Positions 31,674 through 41,869 of a DNA stretch of 64,000 nt are shown piece by piece. Source of the DNA: Notamacropus eugenii (taxonomy: Eukaryota; Chordata; Mammalia; Diprotodontia; Macropodidae). Both the position numbers and the translations under genes were made by a program. The notes beneath the pieces were generated by a model. The model did not search any database. It saw only the letters and a list, made by a program, of their open reading frames with translations, and was not told the DNA's origin. The DNA lies in the NCBI RefSeq assembly GCF_028372415.1, contig NC_092875.1:52770271-52834270 (forward strand), written 5' to 3'. Every line of letters begins with the position of its first letter. Position 1 is the stretch's first letter.

Positions 31674-32331
31674 TCCTGTGTTATCCTGATTGTATTTCCA
31701 CAATACTTGAATTGTTTCTTTCTGGCTGCTTGTAATATTTTCTCCTTGACCTGGGAACTCTGGAATTTGGCTAAATATTCCTAGGAGTTTGCCTTTTGGG
31801 ATCTCTTTCAGGAAGTGATCAGTGGATTCTTTCCATTTCTATTTTACACTCTGATTCTAGAATATCAGGGCAATTTTCCTTGGTAATTTCTTGAAACATG
31901 AAGTGTAGGCTCTTTTTTCGATCATGACTTTCATGTAGTACAATAATTTTTAAGTCATCTCTATTGGATCCATTTTCTTGGTCAGTTGTTTTTCCAATGA
32001 GATACTTCATATTGTCTTCTTTTTTTGTTTGTTTTATAATTTCTTGATCTCTCATAAAGTCATTTGTTTCCATTTTCTCCATTCTAAGTTTTAAAGAATT
32101 ATTTTCTTCAGTGTGCTTTTGGACCTCTTTTCCCATTTGACCCATTCTGCTTTTTAAGGCATTATTCTGCTCATTGCCTTTTTGGACCTCTTTTGCCATT
32201 TGGGTTAGTTTAATTTTAAAGGTGTTATTTTCTTCAGCATTTTTTGGGTTTTCTTTAGCCAGCTTTTGACACATTTTTCATGATTTTCTTGCATCTCTCT
32301 CATTTCTCTTCCCAATTTTCCCTTACTTCTC
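31674..32331 (-). pseudogene. Older HAL1 ORF1 remnant (host of HAL1-3)
   Basis: The best block is 31819-32274: a coiled coil with NAEENNTFKIKLTQMAKE and the trimer-type motif RMEKME, then a decayed RRM (DDLKIIVLHESHD) and ENCPDILE. The C-terminal domain is on the left of the nested element (28500-28730). The N-terminus is lost where a tetranucleotide repeat begins at 32332. Confidence 0.8.
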
Positions 32332-32367
<36 letters not shown>

Positions 32368-32400
32368 TTCATTCATTCATTCATTCATTCATTCATTCAT

Positions 32401-32455
<55 letters not shown>

Positions 32456-32456
32456 T
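32332..32456. repeat. Compound ATTT/ATTC/ATTT tetranucleotide repeat
   Basis: About 125 bases of ATTT units with a block of about eight ATTC units inside (32367-32400). It sits exactly where the A-tail of the next HAL1 should be, so it probably grew from a reversed AAAT tail. Confidence 0.9.
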
Positions 32457-33251
32457 GTTTTCAACATTCATTTCCACAAAATTTTGAGTTTCAAATTTTC
32501 TCCCCATTTCTCCCCTCTCTCACTCCAAAACCCTAAGCATTCTAATTACCCCTATCACCAATCTGCCCTCCCTTCTAACATCCCTCCCTTCCCTTATCCC
32601 CATCTTCTCTTTTGTCCTGTAGGGCAGGATAAATTTCTATACCCTGTTACCTCTATTTCTTATTTCCTAGTTGTATGCAAGAACAATACTCAACAGTTTT
32701 TCCTAAAACTTTGAGTTCCAACTTTTTTTCCTCCCTCCCTCCCCACCCATCCCCATTTGGAAGGCAAAAAATTCAATATAGGCCATATCTGTGTAGTTTT
32801 GCAAATGACTTCCATAATAGTTGTGTTGTGTAAGACTATTTCCCTCCATCCTATCCTGCCCCCCATTTCTTCTATTCTCTCTTTTGACTCTGTCCTTCCC
32901 CAAGAGTGTTGACTTCGAATTGCTCCCTCCACCCATTGCCTTCCCTTCCATCATCCCCCCCACCCTGCTTATCCCCTTCTCCCCCACTTTCCTGTATTGT
33001 AAGATAGGTTTTCATACCAATATGAGTATGCATTTTATTCCTTCCTTTAGTCAAATGTTATGAGAGTAAGTTTCATGTTTTTTCTCTCACCTCCCCCCTT
33101 TTTCCCTCCACTGAAAAGTCTTTAACTTGCTTCTTTTATGAGAGATAATTTGCCCCATTTCATTTCTCCTTTTCCCCTCCTAAAATATTTCTCTCTCACC
33201 CCTTAATTTCATTTTTTAAGATATGATCCCATCCTATTCAATTCACCCTGT

Positions 33252-33253
<2 letters not shown>

Positions 33254-33282
<29 letters not shown>
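33254..33282. repeat. TC microsatellite in HAL1-4 3' UTR
   Basis: Fifteen or so TC units, followed by a short TG run. Confidence 0.85.
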
Positions 33283-33284
<2 letters not shown>

Positions 33285-33439
33285 GTGCATGTGTGTGTAA
33301 TCCCACCAACTACCCAGATACAGAAAAAAGTTTCCAGTTACAAATATTGTCTTTCCATGTATACATGTAAACAGTTCAACTTTACTAAGTCCCTTATGAC
33401 TTCTCTTTACTGTTTAGCTTTCCATGCTTCTCTTGATTC

Positions 33440-34580
33440 TTGTGTTTTAAAGTCAAATTTTCTTTTCAGTTCTTGTCTTTTCATCAAGAATGCTTGAAAG
33501 TCCTCTATTTCACTGAAAGACCATTTTTACCCTGAAGTACTATACTTAGTTTTGCTGAGTAGGTGATTCTTGGTTTTAATCCCAGTTCCTTTGACTTCTG
33601 GAATATCATATTCTAAGCCCTGTGATCCCTTCATATAGAAGCTGCCAAATCCTGTGTTGTCCTGATTATATTTTCACAATACTCAAACTGATTTTTTCTG
33701 TCTGCTTGTAATATTTTTTTCCTTGATCTGGGAAATTTGGAATTTGACTACTATATTCCTCGGAGTTTCTCTTTCAGATCTCTTTCAAGAGGTGATCTGT
33801 GGATTCTTTCAATATTTATTTTTCCCTCTGGTTCTAGAATATCAGGGCAGTTTTCCTTGATGATTTCATGAAAGATGATGTCTAGGCTCTTTTTTTGATC
33901 ATGGCTTTCAGGTAGTCCTATAATTTTTAAATTGTCTCTCCCAGATCTATTTCTTAGGTCAGTTGTTTTTCCAATAAGATATTTCACATTATCTTCCATT
34001 TTTTCATTCTTTTGGTTTTGTTTTGTAATTTCTTGGTTTCTCATAAAGTCTTTAGCTTCCATATATTCCATTCTAATTTTTAAAGACCTATTTTCTTCAG
34101 TGAGCTTTTGAACCTCCTTTTCCATTTGGCTAATTCTGGTTTTTAAAGCATTCTTCTGCTGATTGGCTTTTTGGACCTCTTTTGCCAATTGAGTTAGCTT
34201 GTTTTTCAAGGTGTTATTTTCTTCAGCATTTTTTTGGGTCTCCTTTAGCAAGGTGTTGACCCACTTTTCATGATTTTCTTGCATCTCTCTCATTTCTCTT
34301 CCCAATTTTTCCTCCACCTCTCTTACTTGATTTTCAAAATTCTTTTTGAGCTCTTCCATGTCCAGGACCAATTCATATTTTCCTTAGAGGCTTTCAATGC
34401 AGGAGCTTTGTCTTTGTCTTCTTCTGACTGTATGTTTTGATCTTCCTCATCACCAGTGACGTAAGAAAATACCACTTCACTGAGAAAGTAAGAATTTATG
34501 GTCTGCTTTTTTACCCCCTTTTTCTCATTTACCCAGCCTATTACTTGACTTTTGGGCTTTGTTAAGTGGAGGTCTCCAGA
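33440..34580 (-). pseudogene. HAL1-4 ORF1 remnant
   Basis: The largest open block, 33751-34371, has the coiled coil with RISQME and RMEYME, and the RRM opening GRDNLKIIGLPESHD. The N-terminal part (up to about 34580) is in another frame with KKQTINSYFLSE, a divergent version of KNKTIEGYFLGE. That N-terminus includes an AAAAMAEVEAASGD stretch not present in the young copies. The C-terminal domain (33440-33750) is in a third frame. Confidence 0.8.
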
Positions 34581-35136
34581 AGCAGCCTCCACTTCAGCCA
34601 TGGCTGCAGCTGCCACGGGGCTGGGGCCAGACCAATCTCTCCTCTTAACCAGGTGAGAGACCATTCCCACTGACCTTTGAAATTATCTTTAGCATTTGTG
34701 GGTTTAGAAGTCTGGAATATACAGCAGCTGCCCACAATTCAGTCCCCTAAGGTGTGCTCTCACTGGGTTTGCACTGGGGAGACCTATGCCAAATTGCACT
34801 CTGCTCCCAGTCTGGTTTGATAGACCCTTCCCATCAATCTTCCAGATTGTCTTAGGTTGGCAATTTGCTTCAGTCTGTCATTTTGTGGCTTTTGTTGCTC
34901 TAGAATATGTTTAGTGTCATTTTTGACAGGTTATTAAAGAGGTTTGGGGGGAGTGCTTTAGCTGGTCCCTACTTCTATTCCACCATCTGGGCTCTGCCCC
35001 CCTCTCTCTCCTTCCATCCTGTCCCTCCTCAAAAGCATTTTACTTCTGACCTGCCCTCCCTTCTATCACCCCCTCTTCCCCTCCTACATTTCTGAAGCGT
35101 AAGATAGATTTCTATATCCTATTGAGTGTGTATGTA

Positions 35137-35146
35137 ACAGTAAGGT
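35137..35146. repeat. Target-site duplication, left copy (SINE)
   Basis: ACAGTAAGGT, repeated exactly at 35482-35491. Confidence 0.85.
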
Positions 35147-35449
35147 AGGGCAGTTAGGTGGTGCAGTGGATAAGGCACCAGTGCAGGAGTCAGGAGGACC
35201 TGAGTTCAAATCTCACCTCAGACACTTGCCACTCACTAGCTGTGTGACCTTGGGCAAGTCACTTAACCCAAATTGCCTCATACTGTGTCATCTCCAGTCA
35301 TCTTGATGAATATCTGGTCACTGGATTCAGATGACTTTGGAGAAATGAGGCTGGTGATCTGCACAGCCCTCCCTCATTCAAAGCAAAGTCAAGTGCAAGT
35401 CATGTCATCATTTCTCTGATGGCATGGTCTTCTTCGGAAATGAAGGACG

Positions 35450-35481
<32 letters not shown>
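35147..35481 (+). repeat. Complete tRNA-headed SINE with RTE-type tail
   Basis: Box A region 'ggtggtgcagtggataaggc' and box B GAGTTCAAATC, then the body to 'cacttaaccc'. A second module follows from 'gtcatctccagtcatcttgatg' to 'cttcttcggaaatgaaggacgaac', ending in an AC run (35453-35480). The second module also occurs alone at 24455 and 48935. The tail points to mobilisation by an RTE LINE, since RTE-dependent SINEs share the LINE's 3' end and end in short repeats. The perfect 10-bp duplication shows a recent insertion. Confidence 0.88.
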
Positions 35482-35482
<1 letters not shown>

Positions 35483-35491
35483 CAGTAAGGT
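35482..35491. repeat. Target-site duplication, right copy (SINE)
   Basis: Exact repeat of ACAGTAAGGT from 35137-35146. Confidence 0.85.
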
Positions 35492-37456
35492 TCACTCACT
35501 GAGCCTCAACTCCTTTTTCCCCCTCCACTGTAAAAGCTTTTTTCTTACCTCTTTTATGTAATATAATTTGTCCAATTCTACCTCTCCCTTTCTCCATCTC
35601 TCAGCACATTCTTCTCTCACCCCTTAATTTTATTTTTTAAATATCATCCCTTCATATTCAATGTACACTTGTGCCCTCTGTCCATATATAGTCCGTCTAA
35701 CTAGTTTACTAATGAGAAAGGTCTTATCAGTTACAAATACTGTTTTCCCATGTAGGAATGTAAACAGTTAAAACTTATTAAGTCCCTTATGATTTCTCTT
35801 TTCTGTTTACCTTTTGATGCTTCTCTTGAGTCTTTTATCTGAAAGTCAAATTTTCTATTCAGCTCTGGTCTTATCACCAAGAGTGCTTGAAAGTGTCTCT
35901 CTCATTAAATATCCATTTTCCCCCTGAGGATTATGCTCAGTTTTGCTGGGTAGGTGATTCTTGATTGTAATTCTACCTCCTTTGCCCCCTGGAATATCAT
36001 AATACAAGCCCTCCAATCTTTTAACGTAGAAACTGCTAAATCTTGTGTTAACCTGGTTGTGGTTCAATATACTTGAGTTGCTTCTTTCTGGTTGCTTGCA
36101 ATACTTTCTCCTTGACCTGGGAACTCTGAAATTTGGCTATAATATTCCTGATATGTTTTCATTTTGGGATCACTTTCAGGAGGTGCTCAGTGGATTCTTT
36201 CAGTTTCTATTTTATCCTCTGGTTCTAAAATATCAAGGTGGTTTTCCTTGATAATTTGATAGTTTTTGAATTATCTCTCCTGGATCTATTTTGCAGGTCA
36301 GTTCTTTTTGCAACGTTTCACATTGTTTTCTATGCCTTCCTTCTTTTGACTTTCTTTTATTTTATTTTTTTTTATTTCTCATAAAGTCATTAGCTTTCAC
36401 TTACTCAGTTCTCATTTTTAAGAAGTTATTTTCTTCAATGAACTTTTGTACCTCCTTTTCCATCTGGCTAGTTCTACTTTTGAAAGCATTCTTCATTGAA
36501 TTTTTGTACCTTTTACCATTTGGCCTAGTCTGTTTTGTTTTAAAATTTTATTTAAATTAAAACACCAGCACACAAATACAGAATAGAAGAAAAGAAGTCA
36601 AAACATATCATAAATTTAAATATTGGAACTTAAATACAAAGCTAAAAGAGAAGAAAAGCAGATCATGTGCACAGCAGAACATAAGAGTGGATTCAAATTA
36701 TGTAAGAATAAATTTTCATTTCAAGAAAGCCTATATGATAAATAATACTTGTCTTTAAAATTGTCCATCTTTACTTTGCTTCTTTGTGAATTCTTTTGTT
36801 CTCTTCTGTGCACTTTTTTACTTTGTTCCCCCTCCCCCAAAGGCTACAATAAAGTTTAGATATATTTCTCCATAGCTGTAGATATATACATACACATACA
36901 CATATATACATACATACATAGACATACTTTCCCAAACTTATTCTACTCCTGACCTTTTCTATGTTTGAGCATATCTCTTGTTTTCTATCCCTCCTGTCTC
37001 CTCTACTTAACCCACTACCTTACCCTCCTATTACTTGCCTACCCCATTCAAGGATCTCTCTCCTATCCTCCCATTCCCTTAAATATAAATACCCTTCTAT
37101 ACACCTTTTTAACTTTTCCCTCCCCCTCTCCTCTAAAGATCTCTCCCTTGTCCTCTCCCCCTCCCTATGTCTCTATCACTTTATTTTTTCTGAATTTAGA
37201 ATACTTTTATACTTTTCTAAATATATATGTATTTTCCCTATTAAATCCAATGAAAGTAGGTTACCAGAACTACCAGCCATCCTCCCCCATCTAATTCCTC
37301 TGTATCCATTCTTCCTCTTGCACCCCATTTGTGTAGAACAATTACTTTTTAGCTGTTCCTAAATGGTTTTACTTTTAAAATTCATATCCTACTCAGATTT
37401 TCCCCAGTTTTACTTATGAGCTAACCAATTAATAAGAATCTTAGACATACATGTTG

Positions 37457-37461
<5 letters not shown>

Positions 37462-37532
<71 letters not shown>
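37462..37532. repeat. TA dinucleotide repeat, about 35 units
   Basis: An uninterrupted TA run in the 3' region of the old element, where related elements carry TG or TC runs. Confidence 0.95.
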
Positions 37533-37535
<3 letters not shown>

Positions 37536-37625
37536 GACAGTAAACAATCTGTCCTTATGAATCCCTCGTAATCAGTCTTTGGTATGTTCCTTAACTTTCT
37601 CTTGGTTCTTGTATGTTAAATCTAT

Positions 37626-37642
37626 TAAGTGCAGGATTTTTT
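37626..37642. repeat. Target-site duplication, left copy (L1 at 37643)
   Basis: TAAGTGCAGGATTTTTT; the partner at 38303-38319 reads the same with one change (AAG for AGG). Confidence 0.75.
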
Positions 37643-38302
37643 AAAATTATTTTTATTTTATTTTTTTTAAATTTTATTTTTTTATTATTATTTTTTAATG
37701 TTTAATAATCACTGCCATAAAATTAAGATTTTACCCCCACACACACCTACCCTCCACTACCCCCCTCCTTCCCCATGACTGCATACAATTCTGTATAGAT
37801 TCTACATATACTTTCCTATTGAGTACATTTTCACTATAGTCATGCTATGTAGTAGAACTAAAATAAATGGAAGAAATCATATAACAAATCAAAACATGAA
37901 ACACAAAAACACACACACACACACAAACATGATCTGCTGCATTCTATGAATGACTTCCATATTTCTTTCTCTGAGTGTGGAAGGCATTTTTGCCTTAGAA
38001 AACCACCATTGGGATTTTTTTTTTAATAAGTTCTTACGTTATTACGAAATTCCAAGTCTACCAGAAAAAACTCTCACACACTGTGGTCGTTGCTGTGCAC
38101 AAAGTTCTTCTGGTTCTGCTCCTTTCACTCAGCATCAGATCATATAAGTCCTTCCAAGCCTCTCTGAAGTCTTCTTGTTCATCATTTCTTATGGTGCAAT
38201 AGTACTCCATTACATTCATATACCATAATTTATTCAGCCATTCCCCAATTGATGGATATCCCCTTGACTTCCAGTTTTTGGCAACTACAAAGAGTGCTGC
38301 TG
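37643..38302 (-). mobile_element. 5'-truncated L1 insertion
   Basis: T-rich reversed tail, an L1 3' UTR with an AC run at 37905-37924, and the last part of ORF2 ('tatggtgcaatagtactccattac' and 'cattccccaattgatggatatcc' in reverse). It ends abruptly at the duplicated target, so this is a typical short L1 insertion into an older element. Confidence 0.85.
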
Positions 38303-38319
38303 TAAGTGCAAGATTTTTT
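38303..38319. repeat. Target-site duplication, right copy (L1 at 37643)
   Basis: TAAGTGCAAGATTTTTT, one mismatch from the left copy. Confidence 0.75.
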
Positions 38320-38329
38320 TAAACAAAGT

Positions 38330-39207
38330 CTTAAAAGTCTGAGAGTTTATCAAATGTCTACTTTTTTTTCACTGAGGAAAATACTTAACCTTGCAGGGTA
38401 TTATATTTGCAGCTGGAGCTCCAGTTCCTTTGCTTTTTGATATAGAATGTTCCAAGACCTGCAGTTCTTTATTTTCTCTGCTGCTAGGTCTTGTGTGAGT
38501 CTAATTGTGGTACCACCATATTTAAATTGTTTTAGTCTTGGTGCTTTTAATATTTTATCCTTGGGCTGAGAGTTTTGGAATTTGACTATAATATTCCTAT
38601 GAGTTTTCCTCATAGAATCTCTTTTAAGTGGCAATCTATGGATTTTTTCTATTTCTACTTTTCCCTCTTGTAATACTTCAGGACAATTTCCTTTAATTAT
38701 TTCTTGTGTTATTGTATCAAGATTCTTTTTTTGATCATAACTTTCAGTTGGTTCAATTATTTTCACATTTTCTCATTTTGATCTATTGTCTCATCTTTTA
38801 AGATGTTTCACTTTCTCTTCTATTTTTTAATTATTCATATTTTGGTTAATTATTTCTTGACCTCTTATAATTTTGTTGGTTTCACTGCCCAATTCTAATT
38901 TTCAAGGTCTCATTTTCTTCCTTAAGATTCTGGATTTCCTTTTCTAATTGGTTAGCTTTCCTTTCATAAGCTTCTAGTTTTTCTTGGATTATTCTTATTT
39001 TTTCTTTAGTTTTTCCTCCATCTCTGTCTTTTGGTTTTTAAAGAATTTTTAAAGATCTTCTATGAATTCTTTTTGGACAGGTGACCATTTGACATTGCTC
39101 TTTGGGGGTTTCTTTACTTCAATACCCTCCTCTGAAGATGAACCCTAGTCATCTCTATTCCCATAATAGCTTTCCATGGTTGGATTCTTCCTCCTTTGCT
39201 TGTGCAT
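38330..39207 (-). pseudogene. Divergent ORF1 remnant
   Basis: Starts at 39207 (MHKQRRKNPTMESYYGN). The block 38401-38766 has the RRM part MKIIEPTESYDQKKNLD, the RNI(I)VKFQNSQ strand, and a C-terminal domain IRLTQDLAAEKIKNCRSWN. Frame breaks lie in the coil. The N-terminal motif differs from the KNKTIEGYFLG of the young copies, so this is another subfamily. Confidence 0.75.
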
Positions 39208-39774
39208 TTTTTGTGGTAATAGCTCAATTTTTGTAATCACCTCTACCCCTGAGGTATGAAAAATGATGCCTCTTGTCCCAGATCTTCAGTTCTCCCCTCC
39301 AGCCTGGAACCAAAGTCAAATCTCCAACCTTCTGTAAGTTCCCACACCCAGAGGCTTCTGTATGCACCAGGCATGTGCTGGATCTTTCTTGCCCTCACAG
39401 CTCTTTTGCAGCGCAGCTGGGTCTGGTGTTCCTCATCAGCAGAGGTTCTCTTAATCTTTCTGGGCTCAAAGTCCAACTCCCCCCACTGTGGGGGTAGTGG
39501 TGGTGAAAGCTCCTGTGACTGGCACCAAGGCAGCCTCTCAAACCAACTAACCTCAGGACTTGTAGCTTATTCTTAAAATGGATCCTAGCCTGGAGGTGTT
39601 TACTCTTCACAGAGACCAAACCTCCTCCTATGATTTTTCTTCAGATCTTCTCAAATTGTCCCAGGAAGATCCTGGTTGTGCCCTTATTCTTATTTATCTC
39701 CACTCACACTTTGTTCTCCCTAAGGTGTTCTTTTAACTCTTTTGTAAAGGAAAATCTTGAGAGCTTGAAATTTT

Positions 39775-39924
39775 CTCCAGATTAAAAACATAGAGATGGC
39801 CTTGGGACCTGAGGATATCACCAAGGGTAATAGGTCAGAGGAAGAAGAGGGTCCAGGACAGAGCCATGTGAGATAGCTAGAGTAAAGGGTGTGGCCTAGA
39901 TGAGGATCCAGCAACCAGAGGGCT
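39775..39924 (+). repeat. Old interspersed repeat, family not resolved
   Basis: 'gatatcaccaagggtaata', 'gtccaggacagagccatgtgag' and 'gatgaggatccagca' in this order match a dispersed mammalian repeat I recognise but cannot name. It may belong to the same family as 8546-8760. Confidence 0.35.
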
Positions 39925-40169
39925 AGATCAAACTGATACATAATGACCCCAACTATACAGAGCTTGCACAACATTCTGGTTCCAGGTAACCAGTATTCTT
40001 CCTATTTTCCTGGCTCCCTTTGTTGTAAAACCATATAAACCACTCTCTAAACTCCCAGTCCTTTTCTGTTCTTCGTGCATCCATGTACTATACTCGCCCA
40101 ATAAAAGCTTCCAGGTTTTACATTTGAACTCTGCCTTGGTTCTCTTTGCTCAGGCAGATACTATGCCCC
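39925..40169 (+). mobile_element. Solo-LTR-like block
   Basis: A TATA-like 'catataaacc' at about 40030 and AATAAA at about 40100 are followed by 'gaactctgccttggttctctttgctca', a typical LTR end, and CCCCA at 40169. No primer-binding site or viral gene follows, so at most it is a solo or truncated LTR. Confidence 0.4.
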
Positions 40170-40689
40170 AATTAATTGAGATAACCATTAATCAGAAGAA
40201 TCAAATAGCTCCAGCAGATAGTGAGCTACCCAGCCTGTGAAGTGTTTAGTCTAAGGCTTGGTGATCTGCTTCATGATGATGTAGGACTTTCTTGCTTTAG
40301 ATCAGGCTTGGCCCAGCAGAGGTGTTCCGAGGTCACCCAGTGGACACTGCAAAGGAACACTGTTGTGTCAAACTAGAGTAATATTCATTCTACCTCCTGA
40401 TTGGTTGATTTTGATTCCCAGGCTATTTCATCTTCTCCTGAATAATAAGGGAGCTCAGGCAAATCAAGTTCCTTAGTAAATTCATTATTCCTGCCATTTC
40501 TTTACCTTCAAGTTCTGTTATTTTTGTTAATGATCTAGAGCCCTCCCAGCTCTGACATTATGTTTTAAAATGGTGAAGTCAGTGACAGAATAGACAAATA
40601 AGGAGGCAGCCTCCTTTCCTATTTCCTATGGGTTTTTGGCTGACTATTTGTATAGTACTAGAATGAAAGAAGGTATTTACTATGTAGTT

Positions 40690-40860
40690 GGATAAAAGCC
40701 TAGAGGGAACACTTCTCAACTATTCAGATGATCCAAAGCTAGATGGGTAGCTAACACCATAGATGAAAATCAGGATCCAAAAATATCTTAACAGGCTGGA
40801 GAAATGGGCTATGTCCAATAAGATGGAATTTAATAAGGGCAGTCTTATACCTGAATTCCC
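40690..40860 (+). pseudogene. CR1/L3 reverse-transcriptase fossil
   Basis: One frame reads FSNYSDDPKLDG and then IRIQK, LNRLEKWAMSNKMEFNKG, matching the CR1-clade RT region around its F-A-D-D-T-K-L box. The catalytic box has become YSDD and stops interrupt the frame. It is only about 55 codons long. Confidence 0.65.
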
Positions 40861-40924
40861 TGCCCTACCCTGTCCCCCAACGCTCTACACATATAGGATG
40901 GGGGAGACATGGTTAGATAACAGT

Positions 40925-41165
40925 TATGTATTGAAGTAGTGTACTGGACTGGGAGTCAGAATGACCTGAGTTCAAATCTGTCCTCAGACATTTACTGGCT
41001 ATGTGGTCCTGAGCAAGTCATTTAGCCTCTGTCTGCCTCAGTTTCCTCAACTATAAAATGAGGATAAGGACAGCACTCATCTCCCAGGGTTGTTGTTAGG
41101 ATCAAATAAGATAATATTTGCAAAGTACCTGGCACATAGTAGTTGCCTATAAATAAATGTTTATT
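40925..41165 (+). repeat. tRNA-derived CORE-SINE/MIR, plus strand
   Basis: Box B GAGTTCAAATC, core 'gcctcagtttcctcaactataaaatgagg', 3' end 'gcacatagtagttgcctataaataaatg'. Confidence 0.85.
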
Positions 41166-41319
41166 CCTGGGCTTTTAAGTCAATTGCAAGCTCTTTAATA
41201 ACTCATCTGTGCGAATTGGCAACCAAACCCTCCCTCCAAATTCCCAAAATTCAAATCTAATCTTGAACTGCATTAAAGAGATATAACTTCCAGGATTTAA
41301 CTCTGAGGTAATATGCCTC

Positions 41320-41545
41320 TGTACTCTGCATTAGTCAAACTACATGCTGTACTTGGAATCAGAAAGAACAGTGTTCAGATTCTACCCAAGATACTTCCTA
41401 GCTGTGTCACCCTGGGCAAGATAATTAATCTTTCCAGACTCTGTCTCATAGGCTGCAAAATAGGGGACAATAATTGCGGCCTTTACCTCCCTGGGTAGGG
41501 AGCTATGAGTTAAGGACTTTGCACACCTTAAAAAGGCCAGATCAT
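41320..41545 (+). repeat. MIR remnant
   Basis: Degenerate 'cttggaatcagaaagaacagtg', 'ctagctgtgtcaccctgggcaag' and 'gactttgcacaccttaaa'. Confidence 0.65.
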
Positions 41546-41820
41546 AATTACTGTTATCTATGGCCCAGGTTTGTAGGAGGCTGCTTTATGGTGGTTCTTA
41601 AGATATTTCCTATCTGGGAAGCCTGGAAGCTTGAGCACTACCCTAGAAGAGCAGGGTTCATAGATAGGCAAGTTCTTTTTACGCTCAGCTTCAACAACTT
41701 ACCTAAGCTGTGGCCTTCTCTCCTCAGTAGTATTACCAAGATTCTCTCATTGCAATTGACATTTACTAAGAGCCTATTATATGAAATGTCTTCTGTCTGC
41801 TTCTTTCTAGGAAGCATGAT

Positions 41821-41822
<2 letters not shown>

Positions 41823-41866
<44 letters not shown>
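41823..41866. repeat. TC dinucleotide repeat
   Basis: About 22 uninterrupted TC units. Frames crossing it give poly(Ser-Leu) or poly(Glu-Arg) artefacts. Confidence 0.95.

Positions 41867-41869
<3 letters not shown>

Larger units (their letters stand above)
32457..35003 (-). mobile_element. HAL1-4: full-length but decayed half-L1
   Basis: 3' UTR from 32457 ('aacattcatttccacaaaattttgag'), a TC run at 33254-33282 where others have TG, ORF1 in pieces, and a leader ending at about 35003 with a reversed GGGGGGCAGAGCCCAGATGG start. No ORF2. It is older than HAL1-1 to -3 by its frame breaks. A clear target duplication was not found. Confidence 0.8.
35004..36540 (-). mobile_element. HAL1-5: decayed half-L1, split by a SINE
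   Basis: 3' UTR pieces at 35004-35136 and 35492-35800, then ORF1 C-terminal domain and coil remnants from about 35830 to 36540. The frame is heavily broken, and the RRM-to-coil section around 36240-36300 is partly deleted. The leader is absent. Confidence 0.7.
36545..39720 (-). mobile_element. Divergent HAL1/L1-like element, old subfamily
   Basis: In sense order this is a leader (39720 to about 39210), an ORF1 remnant, a 3' region with C/T-rich blocks and a large TA repeat, and a T-rich left edge at about 36545. No ORF2 is visible between the ORF1 and the left end. It is distinct in sequence from HAL1-1 to -5. A 5'-truncated L1 has inserted at 37643-38302. The left boundary is uncertain. Confidence 0.55.

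Noticed and set aside
32280..32714. Plus-strand open frame of 144 codons
   Set aside because: Most of it is the ATTT/ATTC repeat read as Phe-Ile-Tyr-Leu, antisense to HAL1.
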